29,205 bases of DNA from CAYZDV01 sp964477275 (GTDB lineage Bacteria; Acidobacteriota; Aminicenantia; Aminicenantales; Aminicenantaceae), in NCBI GenBank assembly GCA_964477275.1, contig CAYZDV010000009.1:1-29205 (forward strand), written 5' to 3'. The notes under the pieces were generated by a model, which saw only the letters and a program-made list of their open reading frames with translations, did not search any database and was not told the DNA's origin. This document shows positions 7,112-15,914 of this stretch, piece by piece. Position numbers and translations under genes: made by a program. The first letter of the stretch is position 1; every line of letters begins with the position of its first letter.

Positions 7112-9328
7112 TTAATAGGCCCTGTCAATTTTAATCCCGTGATAATACTTTTTCAATATTTCTTTGTAATCCGCTCCTGCCTGGGCCATTCCGAAGGCGC
7201 CAACCTGACAGAGACCGACTCCGTGCCCCAATCCTTTTCCGAGAAAGGTAAAGTGCGAGATGCGACCTTCCTGGTCATGCTCTCTTTCGATCACAAAGAG
7301 CGTCTCTCCGAGGCCCAGAACCCGGCGAATCCTCAGGCCCTTGACCAGGGCCTGCGTCTCTCGCCCGACCACAAGAAGCTCGATCACTCTTTTGGACTTT
7401 CCTCTCTTCTGGGGGACCACATCGACCAGCTCTCCAATGGGGTAATAGCGGTTGATCCTTCTCTCCAGGGACTTCCGGGTGACTCTCTTCCGCCAGCGGA
7501 ACGCGGATGAGCTCCGGTCCAGGATGTTGGTGAGAAAGGGCTGGCTCACTTCGACCAGGCTGATAACTTCATCTCTCCCAAACACCCTGATTTCCTCTCC
7601 GCCGAGGAGAAAAAGATCGGACACAAACGATGAGCCGTTGTCTCCCCTTTTCAGAAGAAAAAAATCAGGCGAGAGGGCAAGCCGCGTGATGTCCTGGTCC
7701 TGCTGCAATTCCATCATGTTATCCCTGAGTCCCCTGAAAATACCCTTCTGGCCGACTCTTTCGTCCCCTCGCAAAATTTTACCCAGGTAGAAGGCCGTCT
7801 CTGCGCGGCTCAGGATTCTCTCCGGGTCTCCGACAGCAGAGGCGAAAGGAATGATGTTAGCCTGGATAAAATAGGCGAACTGTGCTTTGACTGTCGAGGA
7901 CAGGCTGTTCAAATCCTTGAACAGGAAGCCAGTTTCGCCTTCGAAGACCAGATTGTCGACTCTGCTCTGCCAGCTGAATGCGTCGGTCACCATCTCAACG
8001 AATTTTTTCAGGCTCAGGGGGGACGGGTCGGGCTTAAACGCCGCATTCCTCTTTCCGACCAGGGTCAGGGCCTTCTGGATCCAGTCCACCGCCTCCTCGA
8101 AGGCGGCCGGTTGCCACAAGAAAGCCGGGTCTGTCTTCGGCGGAATCACTTTCAAACTGACCAGCAAGGCAATCTCAGGAGTCATGTCGATGCCGTTCGA
8201 ACGGACAGATGGAAAAGCAGTCTTGCTTCTCAGTTCCCATTCTTTCTGATTTTCAAAGATGCAGGCCGTGCTTCTCAAATAGGGAAGAGCTGGACCATCG
8301 AAGATGTTTTCCACATCCTCGGTCATTCCTCCGCAGGTGCTGGTGTAGAGGGCATTGATCAACTTTCCTTTGTAATAGGCCGCTTCTCCGCGAGTTGCCT
8401 CCACTGCCATGGTGCTGAGGGGATGCTCGGCGCTCATTCCTTTGTAAAACTGGGCCCGGGGCGTATCATCGATATCGTAGCCCAGGTCTCTGTTCAAGCC
8501 GAGATGTCTCATGGCATAGGTTCGGGCGGCAACAGCCTGAGCCTTATGGGCTTCCAGTTCACTGTAGGTATGAGGAGAGAGCTCGCTGGGAACGACGCTT
8601 TTGAGGTAGTTCTCAAGGTTCAGAACGTTGGTCAGCACCATGCCCCTGGAAGTGCTCTGAAGGACAAAGAGACCCCGGTACGGTCTTCCGTTGAAGGAAA
8701 GGTAGCTCCGCTCATCACTGGGAATAAAGTACAGGACGCTTTTCTCATTGAGGCTCTTCAGCTCATCGTTGACAAGAATCCAGAGAGGCCTGGAGCTCTC
8801 CTCGGTGATTTCCTCCCGCACGATCCAGGCATCGCGGAGGCCAAGCTCGTTCAGAGTCCTGACGAACTCCAATGCGTCGTCTCTGGTCATGAAATCTCCG
8901 ACCAGCACCTTGTGAGCTCCTGAAATCTCGTCCTCGCTGTCTTCGCTGATATAGACGTTGTGGTCGACAGTCGAGCTCAAGCTCTCAGCCAGGATCTCCG
9001 CTTTTCTCCTGTCCTTTGTCTGTGCGGCCAGTATCAGGAATTTTTCTGTCAATTTTTCCCGCCGGCCTTTGACCTGGACCTCTTCCACATCTTCGGCGAT
9101 GAGCTTATAACCTGGATTGACTTCATACACCTTCATTCCGGAAGAAGAGGCAATCTCGATCCGGTCGATATTGACGCCCAGCCCGATGCGGATGACGGGC
9201 TTCTCGATCAAATACCCGTGGAAAAAATTCTCTTCTTCACCAAACTCAATCGGAGCCCAACCGAAGATGAGGAAGGCCAGAGAAACGATGATAAAGATTT
9301 TTGTCAGTTTAATGGTTTGGGGTTTCAT
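7112..9328 (-). CDS. Exported SPOR-SpoIID/LytB peptidoglycan enzyme with long insertion
   Basis: The 738-residue protein has an N-terminal export signal or anchor (about 7-25). A SPOR-like repeat follows at roughly 96-171 (KFLILAAQT, then KVLVGDF and alternating short helices). A SpoIID/LytB domain starts near 235. The catalytic Glu is E249 in VVPSEL, followed by AHKAQAVAARTYA and then STCGGMTEDV near 330-339. The last part of the domain, GKGLGHGVGLCQVGA, is at 697-711. About 300 residues (356-665) are inserted between the halves; part of it (about 440-520) looks like S-layer-homology repeats. SpoIID proteins are lytic transglycosylases for stem-peptide-free glycan, the same form SPOR domains bind. 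It may act at division septa. It shares an operon with pyrE. Confidence 0.85.
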   Translation of the reverse strand: MKPQTIKLTKIFIIVSLAFLIFGWAPIEFGEEENFFHGYLIEKPVIRIGLGVNIDRIEIASSSGMKVYEVNPGYKLIAEDVEEVQVKGRREKLTEKFLILAAQTKDRRKAEILAESLSSTVDHNVYISEDSEDEISGAHKVLVGDFMTRDDALEFVRTLNELGLRDAWIVREEITEESSRPLWILVNDELKSLNEKSVLYFIPSDERSYLSFNGRPYRGLFVLQSTSRGMVLTNVLNLENYLKSVVPSELSPHTYSELEAHKAQAVAARTYAMRHLGLNRDLGYDIDDTPRAQFYKGMSAEHPLSTMAVEATRGEAAYYKGKLINALYTSTCGGMTEDVENIFDGPALPYLRSTACIFENQKEWELRSKTAFPSVRSNGIDMTPEIALLVSLKVIPPKTDPAFLWQPAAFEEAVDWIQKALTLVGKRNAAFKPDPSPLSLKKFVEMVTDAFSWQSRVDNLVFEGETGFLFKDLNSLSSTVKAQFAYFIQANIIPFASAVGDPERILSRAETAFYLGKILRGDERVGQKGIFRGLRDNMMELQQDQDITRLALSPDFFLLKRGDNGSSFVSDLFLLGGEEIRVFGRDEVISLVEVSQPFLTNILDRSSSAFRWRKRVTRKSLERRINRYYPIGELVDVVPQKRGKSKRVIELLVVGRETQALVKGLRIRRVLGLGETLFVIEREHDQEGRISHFTFLGKGLGHGVGLCQVGAFGMAQAGADYKEILKKYYHGIKIDRAY

Positions 9329-9352
9329 GGATGGGATATTCCTTAAGTAAAG

Positions 9353-9382
9353 ATTATAGGGAAGGGCCTAAAAGGATGTCAA
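9353..9382 (-). promoter_or_regulatory. Consensus sigma-70 promoter of the spoIID-like/pyrE operon
   Basis: On the minus strand TTGACA (9377-9382), an 18-nt spacer and TATAAT (9353-9358) are both perfect consensus boxes. Transcription should start near 9346, 18 nt before the ATG, with AAGGA (9340-9344) as a distant ribosome site. Confidence 0.75.
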
Positions 9383-9442
9383 GGAAAAATTCAATATGTA
9401 TGAATACTCCATTTTTGCCGCACTATATGTAGTATATATTTC

Positions 9443-9481
9443 ATTTTCATCATATTCACTTTTTTTATTTTCATCATATTC
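9443..9481. repeat. Pair of 15-bp direct repeats in AT-rich DNA
   Basis: ATTTTCATCATATTC occurs at 9443-9457 and 9467-9481, 24 nt apart start to start. The surrounding 9396-9510 is much richer in A+T than the rest of the window. It lies upstream of the spoIID-like promoter. Possible roles are bent DNA or a protein-binding site. Confidence 0.4.
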
Positions 9482-9550
9482 TATCCAATTTATAAGAAAT
9501 AATCAAGATAAAAACCCCGGCTGTGAGGGTAACGTCAAAGTCCCCTTTTT

Positions 9551-9690
9551 GTCATTCCTGCGGAAGCTTGTGCCCGTGAAGGCGGGTGCAGGAATCCAGG
9601 CGCTGTCCCTACGAAAGCAGGGAACTAGAAAAAGGAACTGGATTCCTGTTTACACAGGAAACCCTGGATTCCCGCCTGCGCGGGAATGAC
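9551..9690. repeat. Palindromic MITE/REP-like element
   Basis: The ends GTCATTCCTGCG and CGCGGGAATGAC are inverted repeats (11 of 12 bases). Inside, GGAATCCAG is answered by CTGGATTCC twice, so the 140-nt element can fold into nested hairpins. It has no coding content. Elements with GGAATGAC ends of this kind are common dispersed repeats in bacterial genomes. Confidence 0.6.
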
Positions 9691-9720
9691 AACACTATAT
9701 GGTTATGTCAATTTACTAAA

Positions 9721-9734
9721 TGCGCGGGAATGAC
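9721..9734. repeat. Detached end copy of the preceding element
   Basis: TGCGCGGGAATGAC repeats exactly the right end of the 140-nt element (9677-9690), 44 nt further on. It may be the remnant of a second copy. Confidence 0.5.
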
Positions 9735-9937
9735 AGGAAAGATACCAACTAAGGCGGTATGTTATTTTATGGACTTTGACGCCGCCCTGCGCCGGCTTTC
9801 GGCATTTTCCCCGTGATCCGGGCGAGGGTGGGAAATATCTCCAAATCCTCCACTGGAGGAAAAAAGAATTCGGCGTTCGGGGAAACGGTCTCTTTCTGTG
9901 GCAAAAAAGAGCAAAACCTGCGCGGTCTCGAATGCGG
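9735..9937. other. Intergenic DNA without a recognised gene
   Basis: I see no convincing gene here. The one notable item is the 15-bp palindrome TCCTCCA-C-TGGAGGA at 9846-9860, which could be an operator or a weak hairpin. Confidence 0.5.
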
Positions 9938-9966
9938 TTGACTTGGTCGCGGAGAATCATCACAAT
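9938..9966 (+). promoter_or_regulatory. Promoter of the M14-type metallopeptidase gene
   Basis: TTGACT (9938-9943), a 17-nt spacer and CACAAT (9961-9966) match five of six and four of six consensus bases. Transcription would start near 9973, about 35 nt before the start codon. Confidence 0.5.
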
Positions 9967-10007
9967 GGGGAGGAATTCCAACATGCAAAATCGCTGAAGG
10001 AGAAAAA

Positions 10008-13000
10008 ATGAGACAGAAAGCCCTCCTTTTTCTTGTTTTTTGCATTTTCTTCACGGTTCAGGGAACCGCAGAAGTCGAGAGTCTCTCTCAACTTTTCCTC
10101 CTCGGAAAAGGAATCAAGGATCTCGATAATGACGGCCACGGAGACAGGGTAGCCCTCCGCATCCTCATCCCCGACGCGCCGGCCGCCCATGAACTCGCTC
10201 TGGCCGGAGACATCGCCGCCAGGGCCAACCTGGAAAGTCTGGTTGTCGACTTTTCGCTGCTGAGGAAGGATTCTGATGTGCGGAATATCCTCGACCTCGA
10301 GCTTCCCATCCTCATCGGCTCCCGATCCTCCTGGGCCAAGAAATGGGAAAAAGAAGCGAAGACCGGCCTTCCCTCGCTCGGCAAAGACCAGGGCCTTGTT
10401 CTGCTTTCTTCCCATCGAAGGAGGCCGCTCATCATCTGTGCCGCCGGTTCAGAGAGAGCGCTTCTCCTCACCGGCCGCGCTTTCTTCCTTCGCTGGCCCT
10501 ATCTCTGGGAGATCTGGGGACGGGAGCAGGGCGCCACCTATTCTTCAGTGGAAAAAGACCTCCGGGTGTTTCTGGAAAGCCAGGGAATCGTGCCCGAGAG
10601 AATCATCACCCGTTGCGTCCTTTATGAGTTTCCCGAGGCCAGCTCCGCGCCGCTGGCTCTAAAAAATCTGGATTTCAACACAGGGGAGATAAAAGAGCTT
10701 CAATTAGAAATCCATCTGGCAGATAAAAACAAACGAGAGGCCGCCTGGCGGGCACTGGAGACTCTCCGCCTCCAGCATCTGAAGGGCGAGAAGACTGAGG
10801 TTCTCAATTACCCGGGCTGCGCGCAGACAACCTTTCTCATTCCGGGAAATAAACTCCCTTCTCTTACCCTTCGCCGGATGGGCTTTCCGAAAAGGATTCT
10901 GACGCCCTCCTACAAGACGCCCTTCCGGCCCAGGCCGTCGGGGAAGAATTTCGACCTTCTCCAGCTCTTCACGGCCAGGGGGGTATATGCCGACTGCGAT
11001 AAAGACGGCATCCTGGATACAGTGGAGACGTCAGTCATCCTTCCCCGGGATTCTGTCTTTCCCGGAGCCGCCTTGCTGGCCTCGCGTCTTGTCCTGGGGA
11101 CTGCCGGCGCCTCCTTCCCTCTCCTCTACCTGGACAGTGAAGTCGAGGACAACCAGTCCCTCATCTCGCCAATCCTTATCGGAGAGAACAACAGCCTGAA
11201 CAAGGAGCTGTCCAGAAAGGGAAAGCTCAAGACGCCGCCCCTGCAGAAAGGTCTGGGATGGGCCGGCGTTGTGCCCGAAGCTTTCAACGCCTCCAGTGCG
11301 CTCGCCATCGTCGGAGGGGATGATGGCGGTGTCGACTGCGTCCTGACATACCTGAGCACGACCTTCCCCTATCTGGATGAGTACGGAGACGGTCATCCCC
11401 GCCTCGAAGACATCGTTTCCGACCTGGAAAAATTCCTTGAGGGCGAAAATGGAAGCGCCGAAGCCGACTTTAACCTCAAGATAAGGAAAATCACAGAAGA
11501 CCTCAAGGGCAAAGAGCTTCTCTCGCTCAAAGCAGAGCTCTATCTCCCCCGGAAAAACCAGCATTTCGAAGACCATCTCCGCCGTTTTCTCGAAGAATTC
11601 CATCCTGAACAAAAAGCAGAAGTCCAGGCTTACGAGCTCAAGGACGGCAAGATCATTTTCGAGGAGGAAAAAGAGTTTCCCTGGGAAGGAGACGAGGCGA
11701 TCCGTTTGATCGAGGAGAACCTGGACGGCCTCGAACACTCAGGGCCAGCGGTGAAGGTCAGCCTTGGGTTGAGCGAATCCCCGCAGGTCAGGGAAAAAAT
11801 CAAAAGCAGGATTGAGGCCCTGCTGAGCGAGAAAGGGGTCTCGAATTTTGAGATCAGAGTTCTCTCCGCCTACAAACAGGGCTTCTTCTGGCTTCTGGAT
11901 GAGGTCCTCCCCTCCCTGCAGGACAAGCCGGTCAACCGCTTGCTCATCCGTTTTGCCGAAGAACGGGAAAACATCGAAGAACCCAAACGCTTCTACAGCG
12001 AGCCCGTCCGCTGGCTGCAGGAACTCTATCCTGTGGATGAAATCATTGCCGAAGGGACGGGAATTCCGCTGGAGAGGATCGAGTTCGAGATGAAAAGCGA
12101 AAAAGAGCCGGTCTATGAGGTCCTGGCCTTCGATGAAGCCGGTCAACTTCTCCTCGAAAAAGACTTTTCCCCGCGGACAAAGGAAGCTCTCTACCTCAAA
12201 GTCATTCCGGAATGGGGAACGGTCAAGCTGACCACCGGCTGGCTGAGAATCGAAAAAGGGAAGGAGACCGTGCTGGATACCGCCATTCCCTGCGACCTGG
12301 AAAGATTCTGGACCTACTACCAGGAGGAGGTTCTCCCCCGGGTCTACTCCTACGTGATGAAAAAAACGGACAACGAGCCCGCTTTCTCCAAGCAGCCTTA
12401 CTTTAAGAGGCTGCTGGCTGAGATCTGGTTCAGCGAACCGGATTACAGGTTGGAGCTGGACGAGGAAATCATCAGCAGCCTGGAATCAATCCACGACGAG
12501 CTCTATTTTGATACCCTGGATTTTTTGAGAGGAATCACCAGAGTGGAGCTCGAAGAGAGGGAGGAGGCGGAGCGAGACACCTCCCGCCACTCGGCGCCGG
12601 GTAACATCCTTCCCATCATCCACCCCTCGCTCGAAGGAGGAAAAGGTAAGGCCAGAATCGTCTTCGAAGACTGGCAGGCGCAGAAGCCGCAGCTTATCCT
12701 CAAATGGAAAGAGAAAGGCCGGGACGAATACAGCAAAAAAATCATCTTTCCCGCCCTCAAAGCAGATTCTTTCCGCATCCCCTCGGTCATTTACAATGGA
12801 GGAGCGGAAAGGATAGAAAATTTGTTCGTGGAAACGACGGTGGAGAAAGAGGCTGAATACCTGACTCTCATCGATCTCATCGAGTCCTGCCGCAAGCTTC
12901 AAGAGCAGGGCATTATCCCGCCATTCCGTTATCCCAACCTCAACGCCATCACCCTGAGAATCAAATATAAAGAGCTGGAGAAAGAAGAGAAGCTTCCTGT

Positions 13001-14144
13001 TTCCTCCCCGGAGCCAGAGCAAAAGAAGCCTTTTCAAACCCTGGCCGACGAGAAACCGATCGTGCCCACCGACGAGATCATCTCCCCCCGGATGTGCCTG
13101 GAGATTGTCGAGAAGCTCGGACGCTCGCAGAATATTCGCAGCTACATCGCCGGGGTCTCTTACGAAAAAAGAGAGATTCCGGTTCTTGAAATCTTCACGC
13201 CTCTGGACCCCTACGCATCCCTTCCCCGGCTCATCACTTTCAAGCCGACTCTCTATCTCAGCGGACGCCAGCACGCCAACGAAGTCTCTGCCACCAACTA
13301 CCTTCTGAAGTTCGCCGAGTGCCTGACTGAAGAGGGCGCCTGCCGCGAGCTCGTCAAGAGAATGAACCTCGTGCTCCATCCGATGGAAAACCCGGACGGA
13401 GCAGAGCTGGCCTACCAGCTTCAGAAGCTGACTCCCTTCCACAGCCTCCATGCTGGCCGCTACAGCTCGCTGGGAATGGACATCGGCCATCAGGTCGGAG
13501 CGGCCAAGCCGCTTCTCCCGGAAGCCAGAATCAGGAAAGGCCTTTATGAGAAATGGCTTCCGGATATCTATCTCAACCTTCACGGCTATCCTTCCCACGA
13601 ATGGGTTCAACAGTTCTCCAATTATTCTCCTTATCTTTTCCGGGACTACTGGATTCCCCGCGGCTGGTTTGCTTACTACCAGAGCCTGACTCTCCCCATT
13701 TATCAGAAATGGAAGGAGGCGGGAGAGGAGCTGAAAGCGTTCATCATCGAAAAGATGCGCTCTGAGGAGACAATCCACTCCTCCAACCAGAAATTCTACG
13801 ACCGTTACCGCCGCTGGGCGTCCCGGTGGCAGCCTCATCTCAACTACCTGGAGCTTCACGACGGAGTCAATCTCTATGCCCGGAGGCGATCCTCAACCGA
13901 GGCCAAATTAACCCCGCGGCGCGAGATCACCTTTGTCGAGGAAACCCCTGAGCTGATGGATGAGACAGCCCGCGGCCCCTGGCTGGATTTCCTCTGCGAG
14001 AAAGGACTGGCCTACATCGGAGCCCATACCGAATACCTCTCACGGGTTCAGTTTGAAAAAGTCCGGCTCGAGGAAGAAATCCGGGGTCGGGTCCATGTCC
14101 GCTTTATAAGGAGCCGGCCGGGAAAAGTCCAAAGGACGCCCTGA
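10008..14144 (+). CDS. Large secreted M14-type zinc carboxypeptidase-like protein
   Basis: This is a 1378-residue exported protein; residues 1-21 are a clear signal peptide ending near GTA. A module at about 29-192 is repeated at about 320-479: each opens with an acidic calcium-type loop (DLDNDGHGD at 38-46; DCDKDGILD at 329-337), then PILIG, then WPYL or FPYL and a closing VEKDL/VSDLEK-FLE helix. The middle (480-1020) is not recognised. The C-terminal M14-type region (about 1020-1330) has the zinc motif HANE (H1089, E1092), MENPDG soon after, and a third ligand candidate H1192 in LNLHG. The catalytic Glu is uncertain (E1282 or the FVEE near 1311). It likely trims peptides outside the cytoplasm. 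AAGGAG five bases upstream fixes the start. Confidence 0.82.
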   Translation: MRQKALLFLVFCIFFTVQGTAEVESLSQLFLLGKGIKDLDNDGHGDRVALRILIPDAPAAHELALAGDIAARANLESLVVDFSLLRKDSDVRNILDLELPILIGSRSSWAKKWEKEAKTGLPSLGKDQGLVLLSSHRRRPLIICAAGSERALLLTGRAFFLRWPYLWEIWGREQGATYSSVEKDLRVFLESQGIVPERIITRCVLYEFPEASSAPLALKNLDFNTGEIKELQLEIHLADKNKREAAWRALETLRLQHLKGEKTEVLNYPGCAQTTFLIPGNKLPSLTLRRMGFPKRILTPSYKTPFRPRPSGKNFDLLQLFTARGVYADCDKDGILDTVETSVILPRDSVFPGAALLASRLVLGTAGASFPLLYLDSEVEDNQSLISPILIGENNSLNKELSRKGKLKTPPLQKGLGWAGVVPEAFNASSALAIVGGDDGGVDCVLTYLSTTFPYLDEYGDGHPRLEDIVSDLEKFLEGENGSAEADFNLKIRKITEDLKGKELLSLKAELYLPRKNQHFEDHLRRFLEEFHPEQKAEVQAYELKDGKIIFEEEKEFPWEGDEAIRLIEENLDGLEHSGPAVKVSLGLSESPQVREKIKSRIEALLSEKGVSNFEIRVLSAYKQGFFWLLDEVLPSLQDKPVNRLLIRFAEERENIEEPKRFYSEPVRWLQELYPVDEIIAEGTGIPLERIEFEMKSEKEPVYEVLAFDEAGQLLLEKDFSPRTKEALYLKVIPEWGTVKLTTGWLRIEKGKETVLDTAIPCDLERFWTYYQEEVLPRVYSYVMKKTDNEPAFSKQPYFKRLLAEIWFSEPDYRLELDEEIISSLESIHDELYFDTLDFLRGITRVELEEREEAERDTSRHSAPGNILPIIHPSLEGGKGKARIVFEDWQAQKPQLILKWKEKGRDEYSKKIIFPALKADSFRIPSVIYNGGAERIENLFVETTVEKEAEYLTLIDLIESCRKLQEQGIIPPFRYPNLNAITLRIKYKELEKEEKLPVSSPEPEQKKPFQTLADEKPIVPTDEIISPRMCLEIVEKLGRSQNIRSYIAGVSYEKREIPVLEIFTPLDPYASLPRLITFKPTLYLSGRQHANEVSATNYLLKFAECLTEEGACRELVKRMNLVLHPMENPDGAELAYQLQKLTPFHSLHAGRYSSLGMDIGHQVGAAKPLLPEARIRKGLYEKWLPDIYLNLHGYPSHEWVQQFSNYSPYLFRDYWIPRGWFAYYQSLTLPIYQKWKEAGEELKAFIIEKMRSEETIHSSNQKFYDRYRRWASRWQPHLNYLELHDGVNLYARRRSSTEAKLTPRREITFVEETPELMDETARGPWLDFLCEKGLAYIGAHTEYLSRVQFEKVRLEEEIRGRVHVRFIRSRPGKVQRTP

Positions 14145-14152
14145 GCCGGCGT

Positions 14153-15067
14153 TTAGCTCTCGGCCTCGTGCAGGACACTGTATGCGAGCTTCAGAGCGCG
14201 CAGGCCTTCCGCACCGCTGACCTTTCTCTCCTCACCGTCCCTGATGGACTGGCAGAAATTCTTGAGCTCTTTCTTGAGAGGCTCTTCTTTCTCGATCCTC
14301 AAGCTCTTGATCGCCGTCTGTCTCCTGTTCAGGGGAAAAACCTTCACTTCCTGGTTGATGTAGTCGACAGAATAGCAAACGGTGGGTTCGAATATCCGCA
14401 ATTTTCTCACTTTTCCCTGGTGCACACGGCTTGCGGTGAGCGTGGCCACGCAGCCGGATTGGAACTCCAGCCGGGCGTTGGCAATGTCGATCTTCTCGGA
14501 CAGGACATGAATCCCGGAAGACCGTATCGATTTCACCTCATCCTTGATCAGCGCGAGGATGATGTCCAGGTCATGGATCATCAGGTCGAGCACAACATCG
14601 ATGTCCAGCGAGCGGGCCGAGAAAGACCCCAGCCGCTGGACCTCGATAAACCTGGGCTCGGTGATCAAATTCTCCAGAGCTTCCACGGCCGGGTTGAACC
14701 TTTCCAGATGTCCGACATGAAGGACAAGGCCGCTTTTCTCGGCTTTTGTCACCAGCTTCTCCGCCTGCTCGATAGTCTCGGTGATGGGCTTTTCCACCAG
14801 AACAGACTTCCCCCCGCTCAACAGGTTCATGGAGATGGAGAAATGCTCGGAGGTGGGCGTGGCCACGATGGCCGCATCGATTTCATCCAGCATGTCCTCG
14901 TAGTTTTCAAAATACTGGACGCCGTGCCGGTTTCCGATCTCCACCGCTTTTTTAAAGTCGATGTCGGCCACTCCCTTGAGCTCAGCCTCTTCCAGGTAAG
15001 AGAGGATCCTGGCATGCTGGGTTCCCAGGTAACCAACGCCGATGATTCCGAGCCTGACTTTGTCCAT
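14153..15067 (-). CDS. Gfo/Idh/MocA-family oxidoreductase, candidate GnnA
   Basis: This NAD(P)-dependent sugar oxidoreductase has 304 residues. GIIGVGYLG at 7-15 is the nucleotide fold, and VEKP with E92-K93-P94 is the family signature lysine motif. HDLD follows further on. It is the last gene of the lipid A operon, 37 nt after lpxI. In Acidithiobacillus and Leptospira a member of this family (GnnA) oxidises the 3-OH of UDP-GlcNAc so that an aminotransferase (GnnB) can make the diamino sugar for amide-linked lipid A. No GnnB is in the window, so that role is an inference. AAGGAG fits the second of two tandem ATGs (15067) better than the first (15070). Confidence 0.85.
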   Translation of the reverse strand: MDKVRLGIIGVGYLGTQHARILSYLEEAELKGVADIDFKKAVEIGNRHGVQYFENYEDMLDEIDAAIVATPTSEHFSISMNLLSGGKSVLVEKPITETIEQAEKLVTKAEKSGLVLHVGHLERFNPAVEALENLITEPRFIEVQRLGSFSARSLDIDVVLDLMIHDLDIILALIKDEVKSIRSSGIHVLSEKIDIANARLEFQSGCVATLTASRVHQGKVRKLRIFEPTVCYSVDYINQEVKVFPLNRRQTAIKSLRIEKEEPLKKELKNFCQSIRDGEERKVSGAEGLRALKLAYSVLHEAES

Positions 15068-15104
15068 CATTCTCCTTGATCCGGCCTTTCCTTCCCTGCC
15101 TGTC

Positions 15105-15914
15105 TCAGGCCTTCCTGGCGACAATCGAAATCCCGCTCGACGAGGCCAGCGCCACTGCTTCCGGCCTCTGAAAAAAGGGCATCTTCCGGGCTTCAAAGCA
15201 GAGTGCCCTGCCTCCAGCCTCCGCGAGCGCGTGGATGGTGCTCAGGCCCACAGCCGGCAAATCCAGCCGTGGGTCCTGGGACGTCCGGCTGACCTTGACC
15301 GCGACAGTCCCCCGGCCGGCCAGCCGGCCTCCTCTCCGGATGGCTTCATCGGTTCCTTCCAGCCCTTCAACGGCCGCAACAACCTGGTTCTTGACGATCA
15401 CCGTCTGTCCGATATCCAGGTCAGCGATATTTTTAGCGATGTTCCAGCCGAACGCAATATCCGCTTCCACCTCTGGTCCGGGCTCTGCTTCGGTCAGAAT
15501 GCCTTCCGGGCAAAAAAAAGGGGCGATGAACGGGCTCGGATCCATGACCTGGATTCCCTTGTCGGCCAGAAAATTTACAAGCCCCAGGATGAGCGGAAGA
15601 GGCGTCTTTTTATCGGCTTGCGCCACAATCCGGAGAGCTGTTTCATCCAGCTTTTCTTTAACGAATATGACTCCCGGGTCGACCTTGCCGGCAAAGACGG
15701 CCTCCTGAATTCCGTTCTCTTTGAAAAAAGCGACAAGTGATGCAACCTCTCCCGCTTCTATCCAGTGGAGCGTTTGGACTTTCTCCGCCAGCCGCTCATC
15801 GGCATTTCCTCTGATGGCCGCCACGGCGCAGTCGTAGCCCGCCTTGCGGGCTTCCTCGAGCACAACGAGCGGAAATTCCCCGGAGCCTGCGATTATTCCG
15901 ATTCGTTTTCCCAT
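15105..15914 (-). CDS. lpxI: UDP-2,3-diacylglucosamine pyrophosphatase, LpxI type
   Basis: The enzyme hydrolyses UDP-2,3-diacylglucosamine to lipid X and UMP, the fourth step of lipid A synthesis, at the cytoplasmic face of the inner membrane. LpxI is unrelated to the LpxH of E. coli and replaces it in many bacteria. The 269-residue protein starts with the typical GIIAGSGEFP (6-15), and the C-terminal domain carries DPRLDLPAVG (214-223), where D218 corresponds to the essential Asp of Caulobacter LpxI. Its first 22 nt overlap the end of lpxA, with no strong ribosome site, which points to coupled translation. The length matches the family. Confidence 0.93.
   Translation of the reverse strand: MGKRIGIIAGSGEFPLVVLEEARKAGYDCAVAAIRGNADERLAEKVQTLHWIEAGEVASLVAFFKENGIQEAVFAGKVDPGVIFVKEKLDETALRIVAQADKKTPLPLILGLVNFLADKGIQVMDPSPFIAPFFCPEGILTEAEPGPEVEADIAFGWNIAKNIADLDIGQTVIVKNQVVAAVEGLEGTDEAIRRGGRLAGRGTVAVKVSRTSQDPRLDLPAVGLSTIHALAEAGGRALCFEARKMPFFQRPEAVALASSSGISIVARKA

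Noticed and set aside
9551..9690. CRISPR-like repeat
   Set aside because: The repeated blocks are inverted hairpin arms without equal spacers, and no cas gene is present.
12486..13859. 457-codon minus-strand frame inside the metallopeptidase gene
   Set aside because: It is a shadow on the opposite strand; the plus frame has signal peptide, zinc motif and ribosome site.
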